Part shown: positions 36,401 to 48,369 of the stretch, in pieces
Position numbering within the stretch: position 1 is the first letter of the stretch
Layout of the letters: each line of letters starts with the position of its first letter
From: Parasponia andersonii
Lineage: Eukaryota > Streptophyta > Magnoliopsida > Rosales > Cannabaceae
Assembly (NCBI GenBank): GCA_002914805.1
Contig: JXTB01000727.1
Location: forward strand, 80,642-144,641
DNA length: 64,000 bases
Direction of reading: 5' to 3'
Translations under genes and position numbers: made by a program
The notes under the pieces: generated by a model
Databases searched by the model: none
The model's input: the letters and a program-made list of their open reading frames with translations, nothing else
What the model was told of the DNA's origin: nothing

Positions 36401-37640
36401 TATGCGTTAGAAAAAGTTAATAATTAAAAAATTTTAAATTTAATAAAACTATAAGACGACAAAAATAATAAAATTAATAGTTAATAGTTAACAATAAGAG
36501 ATACATAATGGTAATCAAAGCTTTTAAAATGCAAGTATAAAAGCTATAATACCACAAAAGGTGGCTATTTTTCCTCATTCCACTACTAAAAAAGCAACAT
36601 ACTATGTTATTAATACTACGTCGTTTAGAGTAACAAATGACATGATATAAAACTCACGTCACATTGTACAGAAATGACGTAACATATCCTAAATCTATGT
36701 CGCTTTTTATATTAAGCGATGTGGCAGCTATTACATACTACGTCGCTTTTGAGGCGAGCGACATGATATGTAGGTACCATGTCGCTCGCCATAGAAGCAA
36801 TGTGGTAAGACCTTAAATCAGCTAGGGCTGTGCTCGGCCCCAGCAGTCTTCTTATTCGAGCGGACCCGAGAGCACGAAATCGCCTCCTCTATCGCCACCT
36901 TCGAGTTTTCTAGCCAAATCAGCATTATTATAAGTGATTTTTGTTGCTTTTTCTTCCTTTTGATGAGACCAACACTTCTATAAGATTTTCTTCTAGGATC
37001 TGTAAGTGTTTGTAGCTGTATTTTATTCTAAAAAAATTTTAAATTTTCTCGGATCATCGCTGCAAAATCTGACCATTATGTGATTTTTTTTTTATTTTTC
37101 ATGTGTATAAGGTATGTTCTTAATCGGTATTGTGGATTCTCCTTCAATTTTTACTTCAGACATACTATTTTGAGCAATTTACGTATTTTTTTCTGAATTT
37201 AAAAAAATTAGTTAATTTGAATGATAATTTTAGGTTTTTAAATTAGTTCCTTTATACTAGTAATTGTTATATGAGAAGACTTTGTACAATGTATATTAAG
37301 ATTTTTCTATATACATTAGGTTATAATTTGTGATAATGTATAATATTTATAATATTTTATAGTATAGTTAATGTAATTTTAGTGATGAATTTGATTATAT
37401 TATTATAAAGAATTGTTAATTTAGAGATAAATATAAAGTTTTGACACCTGGTAAGTAGAATATATATTAATGTTTTAGTTAGTATTTGGTTTTGATTATT
37501 TATGAGTTAAAACTTTTAAATATGATTAATGCGATTATAATGCACTTAATTATTACTAAATTAGAGATAATTATATCAATTAGATGCTTGGTTAGAGGAT
37601 GAAAGTTTGTATAAAATATTAGTATCTTAAATGTGAATAT

Positions 37641-38976
37641 TGTTGGAAAATTAAGGTTTTAATTTTCATTCACTCTTATTTTGAAGGTAACAAACATTTG
37701 ATTTAGTACTAATGATTTAACTTGAGTGTGGAGTAAAATAACTCTAAAAATTCTAACTCAAGTTGATCAAGAGAAGTAAGCTTGAAGATGGATACATATT
37801 GGACTTATTAGAATCAAGTTTAAGATGGAAAATCAAGATTCAAGACCATGATTAGATAGAGTATATTCATAATTAGTCTTGTATTTGATTTAGTTCATTG
37901 TACATAAATTTTCTTTGCATTAGCTCATACTTTTCAAAAGAGTTTTCAAACTATCTTAAGCCTAAAAGGGTTATTTTATTATAGAAATTTGAAAATAGAA
38001 AATAATGATTTTAAATAGGCAAAATATTCTTCAAAACACGATTTCTTAAGTTTGAATAAGTTTTAAATATATTTGAAATCATGACTATTTGATATAGGCT
38101 AAAAAGAGATTTTCTATTTACAAACTTTACTTGTTATCTAACTACTTTCAAAGTGCAAAAATATATTCTTACATTGAATTAACTTTCAAATCAAATTGAG
38201 CCAATTTTAGAGTATCTATTGTGCATTATTCTCGAATTCCTAAGCCAAAACTACATTCATTACTTTGTAAGGAGAGTTATTAAGTGTTTTCACTCTTATA
38301 TTGAAAAACCATTAAGTGTCAAGTGAGGTTGGCACCAGAGTCATAAACAATCCATTCTAAGTGAGGTTGCCACTGGAGTCAAAATAATCTAATTTAGGTG
38401 AGGTTGCTACCAGAGTCTAAACAATCCAAGTGTAGGTGAGAATGTCACTGGAGTCTAAACAAACCGTGAGTTTGTAAGAGTGACATCATTATCTAAACAA
38501 TCCATGTAGGTGAGGATCGGCACCATAGTCAAAATAATCCGTAGTTAGGCATGATAGTGTCAGATTCAAGATTATTATAAAGGTTGAGTGAACTTAAGAA
38601 GAATTCACTCCATTTTTACAAGAGTTTTTTAAGCCCACAATCTTGATCCGAATAGTGGAAGCTCAAAGCAAGTTACCAAGGGCCGAGGATGTAGACAAAC
38701 TATCGTATTTGTCAAACCTCATAAAAACCAAGTTTGTATTTTCTCTATTACTACACTCTTTACTTTATTACAAGCTATTTAATTGAGTGTGTAATATTTA
38801 CTATATTTAATATACTTGCTATTATTACTATATATTTGTTATTATTATTGATTTAGCTCAAAAGTTTCAAAATAGTAGTTTATGGTTTCAAATTGTTGAA
38901 AAGTTTCTTAAAATATTTTAAAACCCAATTCACTCCCCCCATTGAGTTGTCAATCTTGGACTAAAACTAACTAACA
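37641..38976 (+). repeat. 5' LTR of the SIRE-like element
   Basis: TGTTGG...CTAACA, 1,336 bp. Shorter than the 3' LTR because a block of ~450 bp (compare 43,530-44,010) is absent here. It contains a run of degenerate ~45-bp repeats with 'ggtgaggttg-cac' phrases (38,320-38,560). Confidence 0.85.
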
Positions 38977-39040
38977 ATTGGTATCTGAATTTGGTACTCA
39001 ATTTTAAAAGACTTAACCATCTTGAGATGGTATACCCAAA

Positions 39041-40190
39041 CAATTTTCGAAACCTTTCAAATGAGGAGTTTTCAACTAGACCATCATTTTTCAACGGAAC
39101 CGATTTTTATTATTAGAGAAGTAGGATGCTTATATATCTACAATCTTTAGATTTTGATTTATGGCATATTGTTACTAAAGGTCTATTTGTTTTAGAAAAA
39201 ATGTTGGTGATAAGTTTATTGATAAAAAAATTGATGAATATGATGTAAATGATAAAATTACTTTTTCAAAGAATGGTAGAGCTATGCATATTTTGATATG
39301 TAGTATAGATGTAAATATTTATAATAATATTCAATTGGCTACTAATGCTCGTGAAATGTGGAAAATACTTGAAAGCTTATATGCCATCACAAGTCAAATA
39401 AAAGAAAAGGATGAAGAAGATGAGGGGAAAGACAAGAAAAAGAAAATCATTACTCTCAAAACCACTTTGGATGATAGTAATAATGGTAGTTTGGATGATG
39501 AAGTTCAAGAGGAAGTAACCAATATGTGTTTCATGGCCATAGATGATGAGGTAACATCTCTTAATCCTAATAATGATTCTTTTAATGATCTTAATAATAA
39601 AGATGATAAATTATCTCTTGATAATAGTGATGATAGTAATGATTTTAACAATGAAAGTAATGAAGAAGAGTTATCATACAATAAGATACTTGATAATTTT
39701 AATGAATTGCATGATAATTATAAATTCTTTATTTTGAAAAATAATGCTCTCAAGAAGAAATTATCTCTTTCATCAAAAGAACTTGAGATATTTTCAAAAG
39801 AAAAGGAAGTTATTTTGACTTGTGATATATGTGCATCTTTGAAAAATGAAAATAGTTCCTTAAAAGAAAAAGTTTTGGATTTAACCAATATTATCCATAA
39901 CTTCAAAAATGGAAAGAAGAATTTTGATTTAATGTTTGGTAGACAAAGATGTATTTTTTACAAAGGAGGTATAGGATATAAACTTTTTATAAAACAAAAG
40001 TATTTTTATCAATTATTTTATTGAAGCAATATCGAGAAGAGACTTAAAGTATATATGCAATTTTTGTAATCAAGATGGACATATAAATTTTTCATGCTCT
40101 ATAAAAAAATGCATATTTTGATGTCAAACAAGAATGGGTACCAAAAAACATAAAGACTAACCCCCCCAAGAATCTAAAGTTAAGTGGATA
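39041..40190 (+). mobile_element. Gag region of the SIRE-like element
   Basis: A fossil region matching SIRE/Maximus gag. It starts with the FNGTDFYYW block, then a DLWHIV-KG segment, a MWKILESLY segment, an acidic Asp/Asn/Ser-rich linker, a coiled-coil-like Lys/Glu/Leu stretch, the family's GRQRC-F-KGGIGYK motif, and a CCHC knuckle. The longest open piece is 39,284-40,024. Broken. Confidence 0.75.
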
Positions 40191-43045
40191 CCAAAAGTTC
40201 ATATTTGAATCTTTGTTGTAAGAATTGGTTGTTGTAAGTACATGACTGATGATTTTACCAAGTTCAGAATTTTTACAAAGAAATGATGGTGAATATTTCA
40301 TTTTTGGAGACAACACAAAAAGCAAGATCATTAGTATAAATAATATCGGTAATAACTCTTTGCCTATCTTTGAAAATGTCTTGCTAGAAATATAATATGT
40401 TTAATTTTTGTCAAATATATGATTAGAGTTATTGAGTTTTATTTTTCTTTTAATCTTTTCAAATGTTCAATTTGAAATTTTGAACAAATGAGATTATATC
40501 TTTTGATGATAAAAAACTAATATTGGTCATTTATAGTCTTTGGATACAAATACTTCATTTATTTTTAAAATACCGAAGCTAGCTTGAAAATATTGATTCA
40601 AAATTCAACTTTGGAACTTTTTCTAGTTACTACACTACTAGTGTTGCATAAAGAGAGTTTTCCAATAAAAAGAACTAAGTAGTAGATAAATCTATGCATA
40701 TGATATTTGATGAAACTAATGACTCTTCAAAGGAAAAAAGCATAGATGATATTATTGTAGGTATAGTACTAAGCTTGAATATAATGAGACTGAATAACAA
40801 ATCAAAAGATGATAATCATATCCAACCTCAACACAAAAAAAAAAGACAACAAATTTTAGAATGATAAAATCCTCATCAATCAATCAATCAATCAAGGTAT
40901 GTTTTCTTGAAATGGTCGAGCTTGAGCACTTAAACCCTATGAAGATACCAAAACAAAAAATAGATAAGGTTGATTATGATAAATTTTATTGAGGTATTTT
41001 GTTTGAATATTGTATGTTTTCCTCAAACCTTCAAGAAATCACAATGGTGTTATTTTCAATGTTTTAGTAGATGGTTTAAACATTTTTCTCTTTTTCAAAC
41101 AAAAATTTTCAAGTACAGCGGAAACAGAGATTTTGGGAGACCAAAAAGATTTTCAATCTACTGAAAAGCTAGCTCAGAAATGCCAATCTTTCTCCTAGAT
41201 TCGGCTGATCGAAAACCTCTTTTCGGTCTACTGAAACATTACAAGATGGTGAGTATTTAAGGCCTTTAAATGTGTTTTTTTTTTTCATTCTCTCACATTT
41301 TTACGATCTTATTTGAATTTTTATTTATGAGTTTAATTTGAACTGACATATTAAATACTCATATATGATTCAAAATGCTTGCACAATGCATGTTGTTTAA
41401 ACTCTTATATTTGTGCAAATATTTGATCTTTTTATATGATAAACACCATGTATAATTAATTGAATTATTTTATCTATATTGGTAATGTATTTGAACTCAA
41501 AATAATATATTATTTGAATTCAATGTTTATATTTTGTAACTTTATCATTTGAATATTTGCTAATGATTTTTCATCCTATGATATTTATGAGAACATATTT
41601 TTGATGAATATCACATATAAGGTTCTTATGAATTTTAACTACATACTTTGTTATGCTTTCTAAATATCTACTTCTTATTATTGTTTAAACTTGGATAGTA
41701 TGTTATGTTTAGATTGGATACTTATTATTGGTTATTTATATTTTTACTTTGTATTTGTTAATTGGTATCAATCCTATCCTTCATATTTATGCAACTTTAT
41801 GATGATATCAAAAGGAGAAGAAGAATGCATTTTTGATTTAAATTATTTCAATTTGTATCGAGTTGGTCATTTTATCTTTGATTTATTACCTTAATTGATA
41901 TCAAGATGGTATAGTTTTTCAAAATACAATCAGTATCTATTGGCATAGCTTTAATTAGTATCAACTTAGTTTCTATGCTTTCTCCACACTTTTGGTATGA
42001 ACTAAATTTTGCACTAGTATCCATGAGCAACATATTTAAAATATGCATACTCTATAAGTTTGAGGGAGAGTTTTACTCTTTTTCTAATAAGTATATTTTG
42101 AGGGAGAGCATATTTATGACATTCTTGTGTTAAATTGATCTTATCTCTTTTGAATATATCATTTTTTTATATGCTCTCTATAGTTTGATGAAAATGAAGA
42201 AAAAGAAATTATTTCCCTAAATACTTGAATGATTTAAATTTCTCCTATGTTTTATGTTGATCTATTTGGAGAATTATATTTTTAATGAGTGAAATATTAA
42301 GATTTAGAACTTTCATAATCTTGATTTCATGCAACTTTTCTATTTTGAATATTCTCTATTTGTCATACTTATTGTTAATAGAAGAAGTTTTGCCAATAAT
42401 AAAAAGAATGCTCTTGTTATCACTTTGATATTATATTGTTGTTCAATCTTATGTTTGATATTGTAATTCTTATTTTGAAGATTGTTCAATTATAATTCTT
42501 ATTTTGAAGATTGTTCAATTCTTATTTCCTCTATATCTTCTTATTGCATAACTTGTCATACTCTCTTTCACATAGGAGAAAATTGTTTGTGTATTACTCT
42601 TTCATATACCTTTGTCATGAATTCAAATAAAAAGAGTAATATATTGAATTAATATAGGGAGTATCTTATTTCAAAGGGATAGATTAATTTTTATAAATAT
42701 TTTGTTTGAAATTTATTTCTATCTTTTTAATGATGTCAAAAGAGGAGAATAATAAGGATTTATGAATATAGGGAGAGAAAGATTTATTCATGAGTGTGCA
42801 TATCATAGGGGGAAGAATTTTATTTAGCACACATTTTTACATTTTTTCATAATATACTTATGATATTTAATTGAGTTAAAAAATGAGGAGTAAGTCTTTT
42901 TATATTCTCAAGCATATTTTGAGATGAAGCCTAAAATATGGTAAAAATTAAGGTAAAACTTATCAAATTTTATATTTGCATATCCTTATTACATATTTTC
43001 TTTTATCTCATAAATCAATATTTGGCATCATCAAAAAGAAGAGAT

Positions 43046-44826
43046 TGTTGGAAAATTAAGGTTTCATTTTTACTCACTCTTATTTTGAAAATAACAAACA
43101 TTTAATTTAGTACTAATGATTTAATTTGAGTGTATAGTAAAATAGTTTCAAACGTTCTAACTCAAGTTGATCAAGGGAAGCAAGCTTGAAGATGGATGTA
43201 TATTGGACTTATTAGAATCAAGTTTAAGATGAAAAATCAAGATACAAGACCATAATTAGATAAGGTATATTCATATTTAGTCTTGTATTTGATTTAGTTC
43301 ATTGCATATAAATTCTCTTTGCATTAGTTCATACTTTTCAAAAGAGTTTTCAAACTATCTTAAGCCTAAAATAGTTATTTTATTATAGAAATTTGAAAAT
43401 AAAAAATAATGATTTTAAATAGGCAAAATATTCTTCAAAACACTATTTTTTAAGTTTGAATAAGTTATAAATATATTTGAAATCATGACTATTTTATATA
43501 GGCTAAAAAGAAATTTTCTATTTGTAAACTAAAATATGTTTTGGTATGAATACTTTCTAAATTAGTCTTAAATATCTTTGTGAATCTAAAACAAGCTTGC
43601 AATAGTCAAAATACTCTTTTCAAATTGATTTCTAATGCTTTTAAAGTGTTTAAAACAAGTTTAAAAGTCAATTTTTAAAAAAACGCTAAAATCTGTCAAA
43701 ATCTAAAAAATAGCCAAATGTTGAAACTGCAAAAATAAACAAGGTTTTTGGTCTACTAACAATTCCACCAGTCTATCAAAAATGGTAGCGACAAAAATGT
43801 TATTGTTAAAATTCGACCGTTAAAAAGGCACTACTAACGGTTAGTATTTTTGGTCTACCGAAAACTTACTTTTGATCTATCAAAAATTTTGATAGACCAA
43901 AAATTGAAGAAAGTATGTCGAATAGTTATAAATAGTTAGTTTTCAATCAAGCTTATAAATAAAATCTATTTTAACAATTGCAAAAAAACTTTTCGTGAAC
44001 TTAAATTTTTATCTAACTACTTTCAAAGTGCAGAAATATATGCTTACATTGAATTAACTTTCAAATCATATTGAGTCAATCTTAGAGCGTCTCTTAAAAC
44101 AAAATTGTATTCATTACTTTGTGAAGAGAGTTATTAAGTGTTTTCACTCTTATATTGAAACACTATTGAGTATGAGGTGAGGTTGGTACCAGAGTCATAA
44201 ATAATTTGTTTTAGGTGAGGTTGCTATCGAAGTCAAAATAATCTAGTTTTGGTGAGGTTGCTATCGAAGTCTAAATAATCCGAGTATAGGTAAGGTTGTC
44301 ACTGGGGTCTAAACAACCCGTGAGTTGGTGAGATTAGCACCATTGTCTAAACAATCCGTGTAGGTGAAGATTGATACTAGAGTTAAAACAATCTCTGGTT
44401 AGGCATGATAGATCCGAATTGAAGACTATTATAATATTTGAGTGAGCTTAAGAAGAATTTCACTCCGTTTGTACAAAGGTTAGTCAAGTCCACAATCTTG
44501 ATCCGAATAGTAAAAGGTCAAAGTAAGTTGCTGAGGACCGAGGACATAGGTAAACCATCATATTTGTCGAACCTCATAAAAATCGAGTTTACTTTCTCTA
44601 TCCCTACACTCTTTACTTTATTGCAAGCTATTTAATTGTGTGTGTAATATTTAGTATGCTTAATATACTTGCTATTATTGCTATATGTTTGGTATTATTG
44701 TTGATTTAGCTTAAAAATTTCAAAATAGTGGGCTATGGTTTCAAATAGTTGAAAGTTTCTTAAAATATTTTAAAACCCAATTCACCCCCTCTTAGATTGT
44801 CAATCTTGGGCTGAAAATAGTTAATA
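43046..44826 (+). repeat. 3' LTR of the SIRE-like element
   Basis: 1,781 bp, starting TGTTGG and ending TTAATA (the expected terminal CA is lost). It carries the same degenerate 'ggtgaggttg' repeats (44,170-44,400) and an extra block, relative to the 5' LTR, with several short inverted 'ggtcta / tagacc' phrases (43,750-43,910). Confidence 0.85.
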
Positions 44827-45003
44827 AATATGTTTTTATAATTATATTAATATATTGACATAAAACATCGATTGAGAAATGGTGGTATATGAGCTTGAAT
44901 TGGTTATGGTATTTAGAATGATTGTATTGGTATTTACTTGCAGGGAAGGTTAGTAAATTTATAAGAAGAGGTTCTGTCGAATTTTTTTAGAAATTTAGCT
45001 AAA

Positions 45004-47335
45004 ATGGATAGAAGTTGGATGATGAAGTATAGATTGACAAAAGAGTACGAGGAAGAAGTTGAAACTTATTTGAAATTTTCTATTAAAAATAGTCTTGATC
45101 CCAATATGACGCCTTGTCCATATATCAAGTGTGGTAATATGAAAAAAGTGCACTTGATGACGTAAGTAGACATTTGTATATGAATGGGATGAATATGTCT
45201 TATACAAAGTAGATATGCCACAGGAAAAAATCACAAAGTGAATATGTTTCTCACAAAAAAGCTCGTATGAAAGATATTTCTATGGATATGGAAGATGATC
45301 GCCTAGTTGATATGGTTAATGATGTCAAAGAATGTTTTATTGATCGTCCAGAGGAGTTCATAAAATTGTTAGAAGATGCTGAAAGCCCACCTTTTCTTAA
45401 TTCAAAAGTCACAAAATTGTCAATCTTAGTTAGAATTTTCAATTTGAAAGCTAGGAACGGTTAAAGTGACTTTAGTTTATCTCAATTACTTGAATTTATT
45501 GGAGAAATCCTTCTAGACAGTAATAACATTCCTTTATTTATCAATGATTCTAAAAAATTGTTGCATGTCTTAGGTATAGAGTATGTAAAGATACATACAT
45601 CTCTGAACAATTGCATCTTATACTGAAAAACATATGCTGAAGCTAAAGCTTGTCCTAAATACTAACATTCAAGATGGAAAAATAAAAAGAATAGTAAAGA
45701 AGAGAATGTTGTAAAGTCTTGTAGTACATTCCTCTAATACTAAGATTTAAATAATTATTGCAAAACCCTGATCATGCGAAACGATTAATATGACATAAGG
45801 AAGAAGAATAATAGATGGCAAGCTTTGGCATCCCGCTGATTCATCAGCTTGGAAAAAGATGGATAAAATGTGACAAAAAATTAGAGAATATCTTAGTAAC
45901 CTTCATCTTAGTCTTTCGACAGATAGCATTAACCGTCATAATTCATTAAGTTCTAATTATAGTCTTTGGCCAATCATTCTTGCTATTTACAATCTTCCTT
46001 TTTGGTTGTACATGAAAAGGAGATTTCCAATATTGACGTTACTAATATAAGAAGATAAATAACCTGATAATGATATTGATGTCTATTTGGTATCCTTAGT
46101 GGATGATTTGAAAACTTTATGGAATGAGATTGAATACTACGATTCCTTTAGAAAAAAGAGCTTTATACTACGACTGTTCTATTATGAACAATTAATAATT
46201 TTTCTGTATATGGAAACTTGTACAGGCATTATATGAGAGAATATATAGTATGTCCTATTTGTAGTAAGGATATCTATGCCGTAAGATTTAGAAATGGGAG
46301 AAAAGATGTGTATATGGGTCATCAAAGGTTTCTAACTTTAAGCACCTATTTCGAAAATACACAAAGTTATTGAATGGTGAAAATAAATTTAGTGCTACCT
46401 CAAAACTATCGAGTGGTGAAGTGATTTATGATAAAATTCATGAACTTAATGTTTAGTACGGAAAGAAAAATTGTGACGAGCAACAAATAGACAAAAGGAG
46501 GGAGAAAAAAAAAGCACAAAAAAGAAAAAGGGTGAAGGAAAAAAAGAATATAAATATTCGAAAAAAACTATTTATTTTAATTGGAGTATTGAAAATTTTT
46601 ATTATTAAGGCATAATTTGGATGTGATGCATATAGAAAGAATATTTATAATAGTATTATCGGAACTCTTCTTATCATCCCTGGAAAAATAAAAGATGGGA
46701 TTACTTTTTGTTTAGATCTTCAAGAAATAGGATTGATGAAAGAGTTAGCTTTGATAACGAGTGATAAAAGGGCATATCTACCTCGAGGTTACTTAAATTT
46801 GAATGAAGAAGAGAGATATAAAATGTGTGAGTACTTGGCAAATATGAGAGTACTAGAAGGATATTCGTCAAATATTCATAATTTGGTGTCAATAAAGGAC
46901 TTATGACTAATTAGATTTAAGTCACATGATTGTCACATATTAGTGCAACAATTACTCTCAATTGTGATTCGATCAATTTCATCAAAGCATGTAAGATATG
47001 CTATTATAATATTGTGTTTTTTTTTTCAATGTAATTTGTAAGAAAATAGTGGATGCTTGAAAGTTAGATACTTTACAAGAAGAAATTGTCATTGTCCTAT
47101 GTCTATTAGAGTAATATTTTCCTCTTTCCTTATTTGATATAATGATGCATTTAATATTGTATTTAGTTAGAGAAGTTAAATTGGGTGGCCCAGTTTACAT
47201 GAGATAGATGTATCTATTCGAAAGATTAATGAAAATTTGTACCGTCCAAAAGTATTCGTTGTGGAATATTACATAGTTGAAGAAGTTGAATTTTGTTCAG
47301 AATGCATTGTTAGGATAGAGACAATTGGTGTTCCA
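45004..47335 (+). pseudogene. CACTA transposase (TNP2-like) pseudogene
   Basis: Decayed En/Spm transposase, which would bind and cut the CACTA ends. Landmarks in order: transposase-associated domain at 45,004-45,130 (MDRSWM, RLTKEYEEEVE, CPYIKCGN); DRPEEFIKLLEDAE then KLSILVR-FNLKARNG at 45,330-45,464; EY-KIH-S-NNCILY near 45,580-45,625; Transposase_21-like traces at 45,820-46,440; then the C-terminal domain at 46,680-47,000 (LPRGYLNLNEEE, GYSSNIHNLVS, LKSHDCH-like FKSHDCHILVQQLL) and KLGGPV plus VEEVEFCSE at 47,180-47,320. The frame is broken by many stops and shifts, and DDE residues cannot be placed with confidence. Non-functional. The longest open pieces are only ~65 codons. Confidence 0.85.
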
Positions 47336-47513
47336 AATTTTCTCTTTCTTTTTTTTTTTTTTTATTATCATACTGGGGAGATGATTGGACTTTACTCTTT
47401 GGTGATTCAAGCTCACCTTGCTCTAAGGCAATGGAAGTTTTTCTAGTTCTAAGATTTTTTTCTGTGTTTCAACTTTTTTTTCCCTGGAAGATTTATGCAT
47501 ACATAAAATTAAG

Positions 47514-47634
47514 AGTAATACCCAAGACACATAAAAATATGCACACAAGTGTGTCATTTATTTAATCACTCATAGTTTTTAATACTTATATGGCTAATAA
47601 CAAATGTGTATGTATATATGTCCTGAGTATTACT
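47514..47634. mobile_element. Small MITE, copy 1
   Basis: 121 bp with imperfect ~28-bp terminal inverted repeats (AGTAATACCCAAGACACATA left; inverse of AGTAATACTCAGGACATATA right). A second copy is at 48,228-48,368. The family is unknown and the TSD is unclear. Confidence 0.6.
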
Positions 47635-47679
47635 TGTAATGGTATTAATTTCACAAAAGAGAACATTGATGTTTCTGAA

Positions 47680-48060
47680 TAAAACTGCAATTATTAATTT
47701 CTGTGCTCCACAAAAAAACCAATAATGTAATTATTTTCCATATCATTTTAAGTATTCTATTTTGCGATCTATGTTTTACAGTACATGTCTAGAACCAATA
47801 CTCGTTTGTTCTCTTACTACTGAGTACCTATTTTCCTTCAATTCCATCTGAAATCCCTTATGTTCTTGTACGTCAATCTAAAATGGAAAGGTACCAAAAT
47901 GAAAATCTAGATAGTAGAACTGATAAAAGTTTTCACAAGAAACATTAAACCTATTAAAGTTTGGGCCCTATTTTAGTAATAAGTTGTGCTCATTATCCTT
48001 TTAAGTGGCTCAATTTGAATACGAGGGAGAAATAGAGTAAAGAGAGGGATAGAGTTATTG
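47680..48060 (+). repeat. Diverged NLR 3'-flank relic (copy C)
   Basis: Aligns by eye with 17,470-17,720 and 32,590-32,840, with shared phrases such as 'tgttttaca', 'tattttcct-gagttcca'-like text, and 'cttgtacgtca(g/a)tcta'. Identity is perhaps 70-75%, far lower than between copies A and B. It suggests that an NLR gene once lay to the left, where the CACTA element now sits. Confidence 0.5.
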
Positions 48061-48227
48061 ATTCCTCGAGCGTTTGATAGGACTGGGAATTATTTTTGGA
48101 GAAAAGAGTTTAGATAATAAATTTTAAATCCTCAATTTTATTCAATTTTCAATCTCTACTCAATTTTCAATCTCTACGATTGGAGAGATTAGAGAAATTT
48201 TCACTCAAGTAGTAGGGTATTTATTGT

Positions 48228-48368
48228 ACAAATACCCGAGACATATGAAATATGCACACAGTAGTGTGCCATTTATTTAATCACTCATGGTTTTTAAAGT
48301 AGTGCCCCCACTATGTATACTTATGTGGTTAAAAAAAATGTGCATATATATGTGTCCTGAGTATTACT
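48228..48368. mobile_element. Small MITE, copy 2
   Basis: Same family as 47,514-47,634, about 140 bp, ending in the identical 'tgtcctgagtattact'. The middle is ~20 bp longer, with 'agtagtgcccccactatg'. Confidence 0.6.
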
Positions 48369-48369
48369 C

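Larger units (their letters stand above)
31920..37776. repeat. Segmental duplication, copy B
   Basis: Partner of 16,835-23,120, same orientation. It starts within the last LRR of NLR-1 and ends ~135 bp inside the 5' LTR of the SIRE-like copia element. Copy B keeps the full-length continuations on both sides (NLR-1 to the left, the copia and CACTA elements to the right), so it looks like the more complete version of the locus. Confidence 0.9.
37641..44826 (+). mobile_element. Ty1/copia element, SIRE/Maximus-like, broken
   Basis: 7.2-kb fossil with LTRs 37,641-38,976 and 43,046-44,826, flanked by a perfect AATAT duplication (37,636-37,640; 44,827-44,831). A PBS for initiator tRNA-Met (attggtatctga) lies directly after the 5' LTR. 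A purine tract (caaaaagaagagat) preceded by 'ggcatcat' lies before the 3' LTR, the SIRE/Maximus signature. Gag homology spans about 39,050-40,190, including a CCHC knuckle (CNFCNQDGHINFSC), and a trace of protease-like sequence follows. Integrase, RT and RNase H are not recognisable. It is broken in many places and cannot move on its own. The LTRs differ at roughly one site in ten by eye in their first 300 bp, suggesting several million years. Confidence 0.85.
36550..47335 (+). mobile_element. CACTA (En/Spm) element, interrupted by copia
   Basis: The left terminus is the decayed TACCACAAAAGGTGGCT at 36,550 (intact CACTAC in copy A), with a second CACTACTAAAAAAGC 31 bp further in at 36,581. 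The subterminal region has 'acgtcgctttt' and 'gcgagcgacatg' motifs up to 36,800, then a leader region. At 37,641 a copia element is inserted. CACTA sequence resumes after the repeated AATAT at 44,827 and reaches the transposase at 45,004. I could not find the right terminus: the element either continues past 47,335 with degraded ends or has lost its 3' end. Confidence 0.6.

Noticed and set aside
36581-36596. CACTACTAAAAAAGC as an independent second CACTA terminus
   Set aside because: The equivalent position in copy A is not CACTA, while the position 31-33 bp upstream is; more likely internal subterminal sequence, though the point stays open.
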